Origin: Verrucomicrobiota bacterium
Lineage (GTDB): Bacteria > Verrucomicrobiota > Verrucomicrobiia > Limisphaerales > UBA9464
NCBI GenBank assembly: GCA_947454705.1
Contig: CANGKZ010000010.1
Location: 62,001-126,000, forward strand
Length of the DNA: 64,000 bases
Reading direction: 5' to 3'
Each line of letters opens with the position of its first letter. The first letter of the stretch is position 1. The notes below the pieces were generated by a model. It ran no database searches, was not told the origin of the DNA, and saw only the letters and a list, made by a program, of their open reading frames with translations. Shown in pieces: positions 44,089-52,940 of this stretch. The translations under genes and the position numbers were made by a program.

Positions 44089-45282
44089 ATGCCGGCCGAC
44101 CTAGAGCTGACCATCGTGATGCCCTGCCTCAATGAGGCGGAAACCCTGGCCCGTTGCATCGAGAAGGCCCTCGCGGGCATTGCCGCTGCCGGGGTCACCG
44201 GCGAGGTCCTCATTGCAGACAACGGAAGCACCGACGGCTCGATCGAAATCGCCGAGCGCCTCGGAGCCCGGGTGGAACGCGTCACCGCCAAGGGCTACGG
44301 CAACGCCCTCCGGGGTGGTATCGCCGCCGCCCGCGGACGCTGGATCATCATGGGGGACTCGGACGACAGCTACGATTTCTCCAACATCAAGGGCTTCGTG
44401 GACAAACTCCGCGAAGGCTACGATCTGGTGATGGGCTGCCGCCTCCCGAACGGCGGAGGCACCATCAACCCCGGCGCGATGCCCTGGAAGAACCGCTGGA
44501 TCGGCAATCCGTCGCTCTCGTTCCTCGGTCGGTTGTTCTTCAAGACCCCGATTCACGATTTCCACTGCGGCATGCGCGGGTTCTCGGCCGACGGCTACCG
44601 TCGCATGGACCTCAAGACCACCGGCATGGAGTTCGCCTCGGAAATGGTCATGAAGGCCACCATCAAGGGCCTGCGGATCACCGAAGTTCCCATCACGCTG
44701 TTCAAGGACGGCCGCAACCGTCCCCCGCATCTGAAGCCCTGGCGCGACGGATGGCGCCACCTGCGCTTCATGCTGATCTATTCGCCGAAGTGGCTCTTCC
44801 TGCTGCCCGGCACCCTGCTCTTCCTCACCGGAGCCGCCGGACTCGGTGTGCTCAGCTACTCGCCGATGCAGATCGGACGGATCCACCTCGACGTCGGCGC
44901 GCAGCTCAGCGCGGGGCTCTGGATGGTCCTCGGGGCACAGTTCATCTCCCTCGCCTTTTTCACCAAGGTCTTTGCGGTCAATGAAGGGCTCCTCAATGCC
45001 GACACCGGCTTCACCAGCCTGATCCGCCGCTTTACCCTGGAGCGCGGATTGATCGTGGGTCTGCTGACCGCGCTGATTGGAATCGGATTGTTCCTCCGGG
45101 CCGTGATGGTCTGGAAGGCGGCCAACTTCGGGGTGATCGACTACGCCGACAACGTCCGCCGGCTGATCCCCGCAGCGATTCTGGTCATCCTCGGATTGCA
45201 GCTCATCTCGAGCAGCTTCTTCATGGGAGTGCTCGGCCTGAAGACCGCAGGAAAACCCGCCGCGCCCGCTCCCCGCGCATGA
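44089..45282 (+). CDS. GT2 family glycosyltransferase with C-terminal membrane helices
   Basis: 397 residues. The ATG at 44089 (MPADLELTIVMPCLNEAETLARC) starts the canonical GT-A domain; the extra track N-terminus is an artefact. Motifs include LIADNGSTDGS, the metal-binding GDSDDSYDF (near 90-98) and GMRGFS, a dolichol-phosphate-mannose/glucose-synthase-like set. At least four transmembrane helices follow (about 235-390). It probably makes a polyprenyl-phosphate sugar, the type of donor used by the flanking GT-C-like proteins. Its stop overlaps the next ATG (ATGA), so translational coupling is likely. Confidence 0.88.
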   Translation: MPADLELTIVMPCLNEAETLARCIEKALAGIAAAGVTGEVLIADNGSTDGSIEIAERLGARVERVTAKGYGNALRGGIAAARGRWIIMGDSDDSYDFSNIKGFVDKLREGYDLVMGCRLPNGGGTINPGAMPWKNRWIGNPSLSFLGRLFFKTPIHDFHCGMRGFSADGYRRMDLKTTGMEFASEMVMKATIKGLRITEVPITLFKDGRNRPPHLKPWRDGWRHLRFMLIYSPKWLFLLPGTLLFLTGAAGLGVLSYSPMQIGRIHLDVGAQLSAGLWMVLGAQFISLAFFTKVFAVNEGLLNADTGFTSLIRRFTLERGLIVGLLTALIGIGLFLRAVMVWKAANFGVIDYADNVRRLIPAAILVILGLQLISSSFFMGVLGLKTAGKPAAPAPRA

Positions 45283-45836
45283 CCTTCCTGGATCGGTTCA
45301 TCCAAAACTGGCGCGTTCGCACCGCGTCCCGGTTCATCATTCACGGGATGAAGGTGCTGGACCTCGGCAGTGCCGATGGCGTGCTGCTCGATTACTCGGG
45401 CATTTGCGGTCCCGGCAGCATGGGGATTGATCCCACGCTCCCGGCCCCGGCCAAGACCGCGGGGGGCCATCAGCTTGTTCCTGGTTTTTTCCCTCAGGAT
45501 CTCCCGCCCGGCCGCCCGTTCGATGCCATCGCCATGCTCGCGGTGCTCGAACATTTCCCCAACGATCAGCACGCGATTTTGGCCGACGGCATTGCCAAGC
45601 ACCTGCGTCCCGGTGGACTGCTGGTGATCACGGTTCCTTCCGCCGCCGTGGATCACATTCTCAAGGTCCTCACCACCCTGCGGCTCATCCATGGCATGTC
45701 CCTGGAGGAACACCACGGGTACGACACCTCGATGACCGCGCAGATCTTCTGCCCCCCGCGGTTCCGATTGCTGAAGCACGAGAAATTCCAGCTCGGGCTG
45801 AACAATCTGTTCGTCTTCGAACGCCTGGCTTCCTGA
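45279..45836 (+). CDS. Class I SAM-dependent methyltransferase
   Basis: 185 residues: a Rossmann-type methyltransferase with motif I VLDLGSADG (about 28-36), an acidic residue after strand 2 (MGIDPTLP), motif FDAIAMLAVLEHF (about 83-95) and LRPGGLLVITVPS (about 110-122). This matches the Methyltransf_11/UbiE-like group. Starting inside the stop codon of the GT2 gene and ending 4 bp before the next start, it is clearly part of the glycosylation operon, and may methylate a sugar or lipid carrier intermediate (inference). Confidence 0.87.
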   Translation: MTFLDRFIQNWRVRTASRFIIHGMKVLDLGSADGVLLDYSGICGPGSMGIDPTLPAPAKTAGGHQLVPGFFPQDLPPGRPFDAIAMLAVLEHFPNDQHAILADGIAKHLRPGGLLVITVPSAAVDHILKVLTTLRLIHGMSLEEHHGYDTSMTAQIFCPPRFRLLKHEKFQLGLNNLFVFERLAS

Positions 45837-45840
45837 TCCC

Positions 45841-47736
45841 GTGAACCCGCCGCACCGCGTGACCGCCCCGCCGGGGTTGCGGCCCTGGCTGTGGTTCAAC
45901 GTCACCGCCAGCGCCGCCGGCTGGCTGCTTTCCCCGCTCGGTTTTCTCAAGCTCCCAGCCCTGATCGGCGTGGGCCTCATGGTCACCCTCGTGGCCTGGT
46001 TCACGCGGCCGCAAACGCAGCCACCCCCGGGCCGCAGTGCCTTCCCGCGTTTCCTCCGACGCTTCCGTCAACCGCTGCCGCTCGCCTTTGCCGTGCTCGC
46101 CCTGCTGGCCTTTGCGGGCGGCGTGCTGCATCCGCCCAGCAATTACGATGGCCTCAGCTACCGCACGCCGCGGGTGCTGATCTGGCTCGCCGAGGGCCGG
46201 TGGCACTGGGTCGAATCCGCCTACCAGCGTCTGAACGTCCGCACCGCCGGATTCGAATGGGCCACGCTTCCGATCCTCGCGCTGTTCAAGACCGACCGCT
46301 TCCTGTTCCTCCTCAACAGCGTTTCATTTTTGATTTTCCCGGGGCTGATTTTTTCCGTGTGGCGTCAGCTAGGGGTCCCGGGACGCGTCGCCCGCGCCTG
46401 GATGTGGCTGCTGCCCACCGGCGGATGCTTCGCGCTTCAGGCGGGCAGTATCGGAAATGATCTCTTCGGCGCCCTGTGGCCGCTGGCCGCGATGCACTAC
46501 GCGCTTCGCGCCCGACACACCCGCAGCGCCACCGATGCCGCCGCAGCCCTGCTCGCGGCCGGACTCATGACCGCCGCCAAGGTCAGCAACCTTCCGCTGC
46601 TCCTGCCCATTGCGCTGGCCCTGCTTCCCTCCGCCCTCGGCCTGCTGCGAAAGCCGCTCCTGCTCGCGGCCACCGCAGTTCTCGGCGTGACTGTCTCGTT
46701 CCTGCCCACCGCGGTGCTCAATGTGAAGTTCTGTGGCGACTGGACCGGACTGGTGATGGAGCGCGCCATGCTCGGACACGGCTCGCCCGGGCTCTACTTC
46801 ACCCACTCCACCGCCCTGCTCACACTGCAAAGCGCGGCACCGCCGATCTTCCCCGCAGCCTCGGCCTGGAATCGATGGATCGGCTCTCACCTGCCTCAAT
46901 CCTGGAAGGAACGGATCGACCACCGGGTCGAACTCGGCGCCGCCAGCTACGAACTGCGCGAACTCAACAACGAGGAAAACGCCGGCCTCGGCACCGGCCC
47001 CACCCTGCTCCTCGTGCTACTCGCCTTCGCCTCGTGGCGCGGACCAAAAAAGAGACACACCAATTCTGCGACGCCGTTTTCGGTGCGACTGGTGCGCTGG
47101 TCTCCGTGGGTTTCGATTTTGGTCTTCCTCGCCGGCACCGGGATGGTGGCCTGCGGGCGCGTGGCGGCGCCGTATTACGCGATGCTGATTCCCGCCCTGG
47201 TCGCCGGTCCGGGCGCGGTGGCGGCCACGCGACGACGCCCCTTCCAATGCCTCGCCGGGCTCTCCTTCGCTCTCGCCTTCGCCATCGTGATTCTCTCGCC
47301 CGCCCGGCCGCTCTGGCCCGCGGGATCGGTGTTGGAGGCGCTGCGCGCCCGACACGATTCGCCCATGCTGAGCAAGGCGGCGCTGACCTTTGAGGTGTAT
47401 GCGCGCCGATGGGACCATCTCGCCCCGTTGCGCGAAGCGATTCCCGCGGAGGAGAATCTGGTGGGCTACACCGGATGGGACGAGTCGGAGACCTCGCTCT
47501 GGAGGCCGTTCGATCGGCGTCGCGTGTTGCACGTCACTGCGGCCGACACCGCGGAACGACTCCGGGCCCGGGGATTGCGCTACCTCACGCTCTCCACGGA
47601 AACCGCGCCGTGGATTCTGAAATCCTCACTCGAAGACTGGGTGAAGCAGGTTCGCGGCACCGTGGTGTTGAAGAAGAAGCTCCGGCTCCGCATCAGCGGT
47701 GAGCCGGTCGAATGGTGGGTGGTGCGACTCGATTGA
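45841..47736 (+). CDS. GT39-like polytopic membrane protein, paralogue of the 42006 gene
   Basis: 631 residues from a GTG start 4 bp after the methyltransferase. There are about ten or more hydrophobic helices, and the first loop SNYDGLSYRTPRVLIWLAEGRWHWV parallels that of the paralogue, keeping the Asp and the LAxGRWHW core. The region GSIGNDLFGALWPLAAMHYALRAR also aligns with GSAGNDAYSTVYALLMVNMALRSR there. The C-terminal soluble domain is shorter. I infer a second GT-C glycosyltransferase acting in the same surface-glycan pathway. Confidence 0.75.
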   Translation: MNPPHRVTAPPGLRPWLWFNVTASAAGWLLSPLGFLKLPALIGVGLMVTLVAWFTRPQTQPPPGRSAFPRFLRRFRQPLPLAFAVLALLAFAGGVLHPPSNYDGLSYRTPRVLIWLAEGRWHWVESAYQRLNVRTAGFEWATLPILALFKTDRFLFLLNSVSFLIFPGLIFSVWRQLGVPGRVARAWMWLLPTGGCFALQAGSIGNDLFGALWPLAAMHYALRARHTRSATDAAAALLAAGLMTAAKVSNLPLLLPIALALLPSALGLLRKPLLLAATAVLGVTVSFLPTAVLNVKFCGDWTGLVMERAMLGHGSPGLYFTHSTALLTLQSAAPPIFPAASAWNRWIGSHLPQSWKERIDHRVELGAASYELRELNNEENAGLGTGPTLLLVLLAFASWRGPKKRHTNSATPFSVRLVRWSPWVSILVFLAGTGMVACGRVAAPYYAMLIPALVAGPGAVAATRRRPFQCLAGLSFALAFAIVILSPARPLWPAGSVLEALRARHDSPMLSKAALTFEVYARRWDHLAPLREAIPAEENLVGYTGWDESETSLWRPFDRRRVLHVTAADTAERLRARGLRYLTLSTETAPWILKSSLEDWVKQVRGTVVLKKKLRLRISGEPVEWWVVRLD

Positions 47737-47745
47737 ACCGCCGGG

Positions 47746-47780
47746 GAGATGGCAGATGGGAGCTGGGAGATGGGGGATCG
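47746..47780. repeat. Heptad micro-tandem array (GAGATGG type)
   Basis: GAGATGG/CAGATGG/GAGCTGG/GAGATGG/GGGATCG, five units of 7 bp, 9 bp after the end of the glycosylation operon. Confidence 0.8.
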
Positions 47781-47819
47781 AAATGTTTCCCAAGGGGGTG
47801 AATTGACGCCCGTCCGGCG

Positions 47820-47858
47820 TTCGAAAGCGCCAGAGGACTGGCGCACTCCATGACGCTG
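47820..47858. repeat. Short element related to repeat B, inverted
   Basis: TTCGAAAGCGCCAGAGGACTGGCGCACTCC; on the minus strand it reads GGAGTGCGCCAG-TCCT-CTGGCGCTTTCGAA. The flanks GGAGTGCG and GCTTTCGA are those of repeat B, but the stem between them is a different, perfectly paired sequence. Confidence 0.6.
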
Positions 47859-47913
47859 TCGCGACTCCACTCCCGCGTGGCGAACCTCGCCCACCGCACG
47901 AACTGAACCGCGG

Positions 47914-48669
47914 TCAGCGGGCGACGCGGGAATCGACCACGGCGACCGGGGCCAGGCGACGACGCAGGCACCAGCCCACGCCGATGAGGTCGTAGATGCC
48001 GCGTCCGAGGCGATTCCACACGCCGTACTTGCTCACGCCCGCCACGCGGGGACGGTGCGACACCGGGATTTCCAGGCATCGATTTCCACCCGCAGCCACC
48101 AGAATGGGGAGAAACCGGTGGACGCCGTTGAAGGGAAAGACTCCCTGCAGGGCCGATCGCTTGAAGGCGCGGAGCGCGCATCCGGTATCGGCAAAATCAT
48201 GCCCCAGCGCCCACGTGCGCGCCGCCCGCGCGACCGACGAAGACATCTTCCGCACCCAGGAATCCTGACGCTCGGTGCGTCGGCCGCTGACGAAATCCAA
48301 CGTGTCCAGCATGGCAATCATCCGCGGCAAATCGGCGGGATTGTTCTGCAGGTCGCCGTCGAGGGTGCAGAGGATGGATCCCTCGGATCCCGTAATGCCG
48401 GTCCACACCGCCGCGCTTTGGCCGCGGTTCGATTGGTGACGCAGCCCGCGCACGCGCGGATCGGCCGCCTGCGCCTTCAGGATCTCCGCCCAGGTGGCGT
48501 CAGTGCTCGCATCATCGACAAGCACAAGTTCCCACGAACGAACCTCGCCGGCAAAGCTGCGGGCGACCTCGGCGGCGAGCGGTGCGATGTTGTCCAACTC
48601 ATTGAACACAGGCACCACGATGCTGATTTCCACGGGCACGCGGGAAGCGTATCGGATTGGGAAAACCAA
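47914..48669 (-). CDS. GT2 family glycosyltransferase (polyprenyl-phosphate type)
   Basis: 251 residues: ISIVVPVFNELDNIAPL at the N-terminus, LVDDASTDAT (about 45-54), the DGD-type metal motif LCTLDGDLQNNP (about 95-106), and SHRPRVAGVSKYG near 205, which corresponds to the conserved R-x-x-G-x-SKY of DPMS/undecaprenyl-phosphate transferases. A short C-terminal hydrophobic stretch follows. It starts 21 bp after the acyltransferase stop on the same strand, so it may be the last gene of the pst-phoU-ols run, perhaps modifying a lipid headgroup; this is speculative. Confidence 0.87.
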   Translation of the reverse strand: MVFPIRYASRVPVEISIVVPVFNELDNIAPLAAEVARSFAGEVRSWELVLVDDASTDATWAEILKAQAADPRVRGLRHQSNRGQSAAVWTGITGSEGSILCTLDGDLQNNPADLPRMIAMLDTLDFVSGRRTERQDSWVRKMSSSVARAARTWALGHDFADTGCALRAFKRSALQGVFPFNGVHRFLPILVAAGGNRCLEIPVSHRPRVAGVSKYGVWNRLGRGIYDLIGVGWCLRRRLAPVAVVDSRVAR

Positions 48670-48690
48670 ATACAGCGGGGAACTTCAGGC

Positions 48691-49473
48691 TCAGCGCCCA
48701 CCGGAAACCAGCGGCTTCCGCATCCGCACCACCTCGTCCCGAAGCTCCCGCGCCAGCACCTTGCGGTCTCCACCCGCGGCCCGGGCGGTACCAAACGTGA
48801 CACGCGCGTCGAGCCGCTCAATCGACAGCAGGTTCAGGAAGTGCGGAACAAAGGTCATGTCGCGCCAATACGCCACATGATCGGCCACCGTCCCGCGGGA
48901 GGCCGCGTAATCGAGGGCCACCGGAGCGACGTTCCATCCGGCCTCCACCGCGGGAGCCAGCAGCGAGGGACGAAACGGCATCACATCGTCCCCGCCCGAA
49001 CTCGTGCCTTCGAGGAACACCACCACGGGAATGTCGTGGCGCACCACGTCGTCGAACTGCCGGATCACCGAGGCCAGATCCCCCTTTTTCTCGCGCTGGA
49101 GGTAGAGCGTTCCACCGCCGTCGGAGAGTTTTCCCACCACCGGCCAGTTCTTCACCTCGGCCTTGGACACGAACACCACCGGCGTCGCGGCCGCGATGGT
49201 GACGATGTCGAGGTACCCCATGTGATTCGCCCCGTAAATTTGCGCCTTCGGGATGGAGCCTTCCGTCTGCACGTTCCAGTTCATCAGGCGGCAGAGCCGT
49301 TGCGCGTGACGATGCGTCCACTCGGCCCGGCGGCGGTAGTCGCGCAGCGGGCCGGAGGCGAGGGCGGGAGATTCAAAGGCCGCAACGGTTCGCGAAAGAT
49401 CGCGAAGTGCGGTCACGCTGAATCGTGCAAAACGGAGAAGTCGGACCGGAAGCCGGACCGGGTGAAGCGCCAT
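48691..49473 (-). CDS. olsA: 1-acyl-sn-glycerol-3-phosphate acyltransferase family (OlsA/PlsC-like)
   Basis: 260 residues with an amphipathic N-terminus and the PlsC acyltransferase domain: block I NHMGYLD (NHx4D, His and Asp catalytic), block III FLEGTSSGG (EGT), and VAPVALDY. PlsC enzymes acylate lysophosphatidic acid. The gene begins 4 bp after an OlsB-like gene, the same pairing as olsB-olsA in alphaproteobacteria, where OlsA adds the second, ester-linked acyl chain of ornithine lipid. I therefore favour OlsA; a true PlsC remains possible, since the two are hard to tell apart by motif. Confidence 0.75.
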   Translation of the reverse strand: MALHPVRLPVRLLRFARFSVTALRDLSRTVAAFESPALASGPLRDYRRRAEWTHRHAQRLCRLMNWNVQTEGSIPKAQIYGANHMGYLDIVTIAAATPVVFVSKAEVKNWPVVGKLSDGGGTLYLQREKKGDLASVIRQFDDVVRHDIPVVVFLEGTSSGGDDVMPFRPSLLAPAVEAGWNVAPVALDYAASRGTVADHVAYWRDMTFVPHFLNLLSIERLDARVTFGTARAAGGDRKVLARELRDEVVRMRKPLVSGGR

Positions 49474-49477
49474 GCGC

Positions 49478-50308
49478 TTAACCTATCATGCGACGGGCCG
49501 ACGCGGGAAGCGCATCGATATCCAGCCAGGTGAGGAAATCGATGGTCTTGAACTCGCGGTCGATCGCGGGCGGGCCGCAGATCTTGGCTCCGAGCGAAAG
49601 GTAGGCGCGCAGGAGTTTCGGAATCTTCGGAGCCATTGGAGCCAGATGCTCCATGTCGCAGCGGAACGCCGGAAGCGGGAAGGTCCGCAGCGAGGGCTCC
49701 ACGAGATGCTTGCCACTCAACTCAAAGAAGGCGGCGGCACCCTCGGACGGGTCCTGCGAGGTCAGCGAACTGCAGCCGAGAAAATAATGGACCCCATGGG
49801 CCCGGGCGTAATCGGCGATGCCGCGCCAAAGCAGTCCGAGCACTGCGAGATTGCGATGATCCCGGTGAACGCACGCGCGACCGAGTTCGATAATCTGATC
49901 GCGATAGGGTTCGAAGGGCGCGAAATCAAACTCGAGCGCGGAGTAGTAGCCGAGATTCGCCGCTGCGGTGCGACCGGTCTGGAGCCGGTAGGTCCCGACC
50001 ACTTCCCCGGTGCTGCAGCTTTCCACAATCACGTGGTCGCAGATTGGATCAAAACGATCCTCATCCCGCAGCGTGGTGTAGGAGCTCTCCAATCCCTCGT
50101 TCAATTCGAGGTTGAAGACGAAGAAGCGGAGGGCCTGCGCGGCCTTGATGTCGGCATCGGCACGCGAGATGCGAACCCGGTAGGGCGATTCCAAGCCCAA
50201 ACGCCCCAGGACCCGCGAACCCAATCCGGGCGCGGCTGAGGGAATCTGGGAGTCAAGGCCCGGACCAAGCATGAGAGCGTTCATAGCTGGCGAAAGCATG
50301 ACGTGCAA
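49478..50308 (-). CDS. olsB: OlsB-like N-acyltransferase (GNAT, hemolysin/ornithine-lipid type)
   Basis: 276 residues. After about 40 variable residues comes a GNAT-type domain: RVRISRADADIKAAQALRFFVFNLE, then CDHVIVESCSTGEVVGTYRL, the YYSALEFDF segment, ELGRACVHRDHRN and LLWRGIADYARAHGVHYFLGCSSL. These are hallmarks of the OlsB/hemolysin acetyltransferase family (R-F-x-VF, CDH, E-x-GR-x-CV). OlsB transfers a 3-hydroxyacyl chain to the alpha-amino group of ornithine. Several in-frame ATGs (codons 1, 4, 9, 13) compete; 50284 is a good alternative. It is 114 bp downstream of phoU, co-directional. Confidence 0.8.
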   Translation of the reverse strand: MHVMLSPAMNALMLGPGLDSQIPSAAPGLGSRVLGRLGLESPYRVRISRADADIKAAQALRFFVFNLELNEGLESSYTTLRDEDRFDPICDHVIVESCSTGEVVGTYRLQTGRTAAANLGYYSALEFDFAPFEPYRDQIIELGRACVHRDHRNLAVLGLLWRGIADYARAHGVHYFLGCSSLTSQDPSEGAAAFFELSGKHLVEPSLRTFPLPAFRCDMEHLAPMAPKIPKLLRAYLSLGAKICGPPAIDREFKTIDFLTWLDIDALPASARRMIG

Positions 50309-50422
50309 GTCCGGGGGAGCCCCTCAAAAACGAGGAAACAATGGCAAAAGTCCGGCAACTGCCAGGTCACAATCCGTTCACAACCGGATCGACCGGTATC
50401 GCCGCATGATCCGCCAGGCCGC

Positions 50423-51088
50423 TCAGCGGGTAAGTTCAGACGGGGCGGTGTGACGAATGTCCTTCGCCTCGTAGAGATAAACCGCCTCTTCGGCGATGTT
50501 CTTGGCGTGGTCGGCAATGCGTTCGATCGCCTTGCTGATGGTCATCAGGTTGAGGCACCGGGTGATGGTGGTCGGCTTCTCAATCATGAAGCTCGCCAGC
50601 TCGCGGTAGAGCTGCTTGTTGAGGGCATCCACACCCTTGTCGCGAGGGATCACCTGTCGCGCCCGCTCGGTGTCGCCCGAGGTGAAGGCTCCGAGCGCAT
50701 CGCGAAGCATGTCGGTCGCCATCTGGGCCATGCGGGGGATGTCCACGTAGGGCTTGAGCTGGGGTTCCGCGTTCAACTCCACGGCGCGACGCGCGATCGT
50801 GGTGGCTTCATCACCGATGCGCTCCAGGTCGCGCGCGATCTTGCTGGCGCAGATGATCAACCGGAGCTGACTCGCGAGCGGGGCCTTGGCCAGGAGGCGG
50901 ATGGCGTCCTCGTCCACCTCGATCTCAAGGCGATCCACCGCGTCGTCGTCCTCCTGCACCAGGCGGGCCAGATCATCGTCCCGCTCCACCAGCGCGCGGA
51001 TGGCGCGGGTGACGGCGGATTCGGACCGGCTCGCCATGCCCAGAAGCTTGTCTTTGAGGGCGGAGATTTCTTCGTCGAAGTGGCTCAT
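50423..51088 (-). CDS. phoU: Phosphate-specific transport system accessory protein PhoU
   Basis: 221 residues forming two PhoU three-helix repeats. Metal-cluster motifs are SKIARDLERIGDEATTIAR (about 83-101) in the first repeat and SKAIERIADHAKNIAEEAVYL (about 186-206) in the second, with Ala for the usual Gly in the second. PhoU connects the Pst transporter to the PhoR sensor and limits Pho signalling when phosphate is plentiful. It follows pstB by 51 bp. Confidence 0.96.
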   Translation of the reverse strand: MSHFDEEISALKDKLLGMASRSESAVTRAIRALVERDDDLARLVQEDDDAVDRLEIEVDEDAIRLLAKAPLASQLRLIICASKIARDLERIGDEATTIARRAVELNAEPQLKPYVDIPRMAQMATDMLRDALGAFTSGDTERARQVIPRDKGVDALNKQLYRELASFMIEKPTTITRCLNLMTISKAIERIADHAKNIAEEAVYLYEAKDIRHTAPSELTR

Positions 51089-51139
51089 GGAAAAAAGGGA
51101 AAGGCGGAAAAGCTCAACATCAAATCAACACACACGCGA

Positions 51140-51937
51140 TCAACCGAACCGGCCGGTGACGTAGTCTTCGGTGCGCTTGCAGGACGGATTGGTGAAAATC
51201 TTCGAGGTCTTGTCAAACTCCACCAACTCGCCGAGGTAGAAGAACGCGGTCTGGTCCGAGATGCGCGTTGCCTGCTGCATGTTGTGGGTGACGATGACGA
51301 TGGTGAAATCCTTCTTCAGGTCGAGGATCAGGTCCTCCACGCGCGAAGTCGCGATCGGGTCCAAGGCGCTGGCCGGCTCATCCATGAGCAGGATCTCGGG
51401 CTTGATGGCGATCGCGCGGGCGATGCAAAGCCGCTGCTGCTGACCGCCGGAAAGTCCCAGCGCGCTGGTGTGCAAACGGTCCTTCACTTCTTCCCAAAGC
51501 GCCGCACCACGAAGCGACTGCTCCACCACTGCATCCACTTCGGATCGAGCCTTCACCCCGTGCAGGCGCAGGCCGTAGGCGATGTTTTCGTAAATCGATT
51601 TCGGGAACGGATTCGACTTTTGAAACACCATCCCCACGCGCTTGCGGAGCTCGATGACATCCACATCGGGCGCGTAGATGTCCTCGCCGCCGATGCGGCA
51701 TTCGCCAGTGATGCGAACACCGTCGATCAAATCGTTCATCCGGTTGAAGCAGCGGAGAAAGGTCGATTTCCCACAGCCGGACGGTCCGATGAACGCCGTG
51801 ACCACGCGGGGTTGGAGCTGGATGTTGATCCCCTTCAGCGCTCGGGTGGAGCCGTAGTAGAGATCGAGATTGCGCGCCTCGATGAGAGGAGCCGGAGCCT
51901 GCGCGGGCGCAGCGGGATTGACGTTGGGGGCAACCAT
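51140..51937 (-). CDS. pstB: Phosphate ABC transporter ATP-binding protein
   Basis: 265 residues. The N-terminus [20 protein letters not shown], Walker [21 protein letters not shown], signature [16 protein letters not shown], Walker [17 protein letters not shown] and VTHNMQQA are all diagnostic of PstB; the [10 protein letters not shown] stretch is specific to this subfamily. It hydrolyses ATP for phosphate import through PstC/PstA. It is 34 bp downstream of pstA. Confidence 0.97.
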   Translation of the reverse strand: MVAPNVNPAAPAQAPAPLIEARNLDLYYGSTRALKGINIQLQPRVVTAFIGPSGCGKSTFLRCFNRMNDLIDGVRITGECRIGGEDIYAPDVDVIELRKRVGMVFQKSNPFPKSIYENIAYGLRLHGVKARSEVDAVVEQSLRGAALWEEVKDRLHTSALGLSGGQQQRLCIARAIAIKPEILLMDEPASALDPIATSRVEDLILDLKKDFTIVIVTHNMQQATRISDQTAFFYLGELVEFDKTSKIFTNPSCKRTEDYVTGRFG

Positions 51938-51971
51938 GGTTCGGCGGGACGGAATCTGGATCAGGAACGGT

Positions 51972-52940
51972 TCAGTGACCGGCGCGCATCGCCTTGCGCA
52001 TGCGGGCGCGGGCGACGATGCCCACGGCGTTGAGGGAAAAGGTCAGCAACAGCAGCACCAGCACCGTCGCGTAGAGAATGGGACGTGTCTTTTCAATGTT
52101 GTCCGACTGCGTGCTGAGCACGAAGGCGTGGTAGCCGAGATCCATGAATTGATCGGTCAGGTGGGTCGGCAGGTCCGCCATGTAATACGCGGCCCCAGTG
52201 AACAAAATCGGTGCCACTTCCCCGGCCGCACGGCTGATCGCCAAAATACCACCGGTGAGAATTCCCGGCAGCGCGTTGGGCAGCACGATTTTGATAATCG
52301 TTTCCAACTTGGTCGCGCCGAGTGCGAGGCTGGCTTCGCGAAGTCCCGGGGTGATCGCTTTCAACGATTCTTCGGTGGCCACGATCACCACGGGCAGGGT
52401 CATGATCGACAGCGTGAGCGATGCCCACACCAGCGCGGGCTGGCCGTAGTGCGGCCCCACCTGATGGGTGATCGAATCCAGATTCTTCCCGATGAAATTG
52501 ATGAAGAATCCCAAGCCGAAAAGTCCGAACACAATCGACGGCACGCCCGCCAGATTGGCAATCGCTGCACGGATCACCCGGGTGTAGCGCGATCCCGACG
52601 CCGCGTACTCGGTGAGGTACACCGCCGTGATCACGCCCACGGGGATGACAAAAACCGTCATCACAAACACGCGAATGGTGGTGCCCACGATCATCGACAA
52701 CACCGCCGCGGATTCGGGCTCAAAAAAATCCTTCCGCGGAATCGTGGAAACAAACCGCCACGACAACGCCGGGAGACCGTGGATCGCGATGTCGGTCAGA
52801 ATCGCGATCAGGAACAGGATGATGAAGCCCGTGGCGGATGCTGTGATGGCGGTGCCAATGCTGGCCCCCCAATCAATGCGTCGGCCGCGGAGGCTGCGCC
52901 GTTCAGGAGCCGGCGTCTGGTTGGTATTTGAAGGATTCAT
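51972..52940 (-). CDS. pstA: Phosphate ABC transporter permease PstA
   Basis: 322 residues, six transmembrane helices, and the EAA loop [26 protein letters not shown] (about 190-215) that docks Pst[16 protein letters not shown] is the usual PstA signature. The N-terminal tail of about 30 residues is polar. The start codon overlaps the pstC stop (TGATG, one shared base), which implies coupled translation. Confidence 0.95.
   Translation of the reverse strand: MNPSNTNQTPAPERRSLRGRRIDWGASIGTAITASATGFIILFLIAILTDIAIHGLPALSWRFVSTIPRKDFFEPESAAVLSMIVGTTIRVFVMTVFVIPVGVITAVYLTEYAASGSRYTRVIRAAIANLAGVPSIVFGLFGLGFFINFIGKNLDSITHQVGPHYGQPALVWASLTLSIMTLPVVIVATEESLKAITPGLREASLALGATKLETIIKIVLPNALPGILTGGILAISRAAGEVAPILFTGAAYYMADLPTHLTDQFMDLGYHAFVLSTQSDNIEKTRPILYATVLVLLLLTFSLNAVGIVARARMRKAMRAGH

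Noticed and set aside
42024-44291. 755-aa minus-strand ORF
   Set aside because: It is opposite the GT39-like gene, whose transmembrane pattern and paralogue make it the real one; this ORF is Arg/Gly/Gln-rich and featureless.
893-47858. Short tandem arrays as CRISPR
   Set aside because: Units are 7-18 bp with no unique spacers and no cas genes nearby, so they are micro-satellite-like repeats, not CRISPR arrays.
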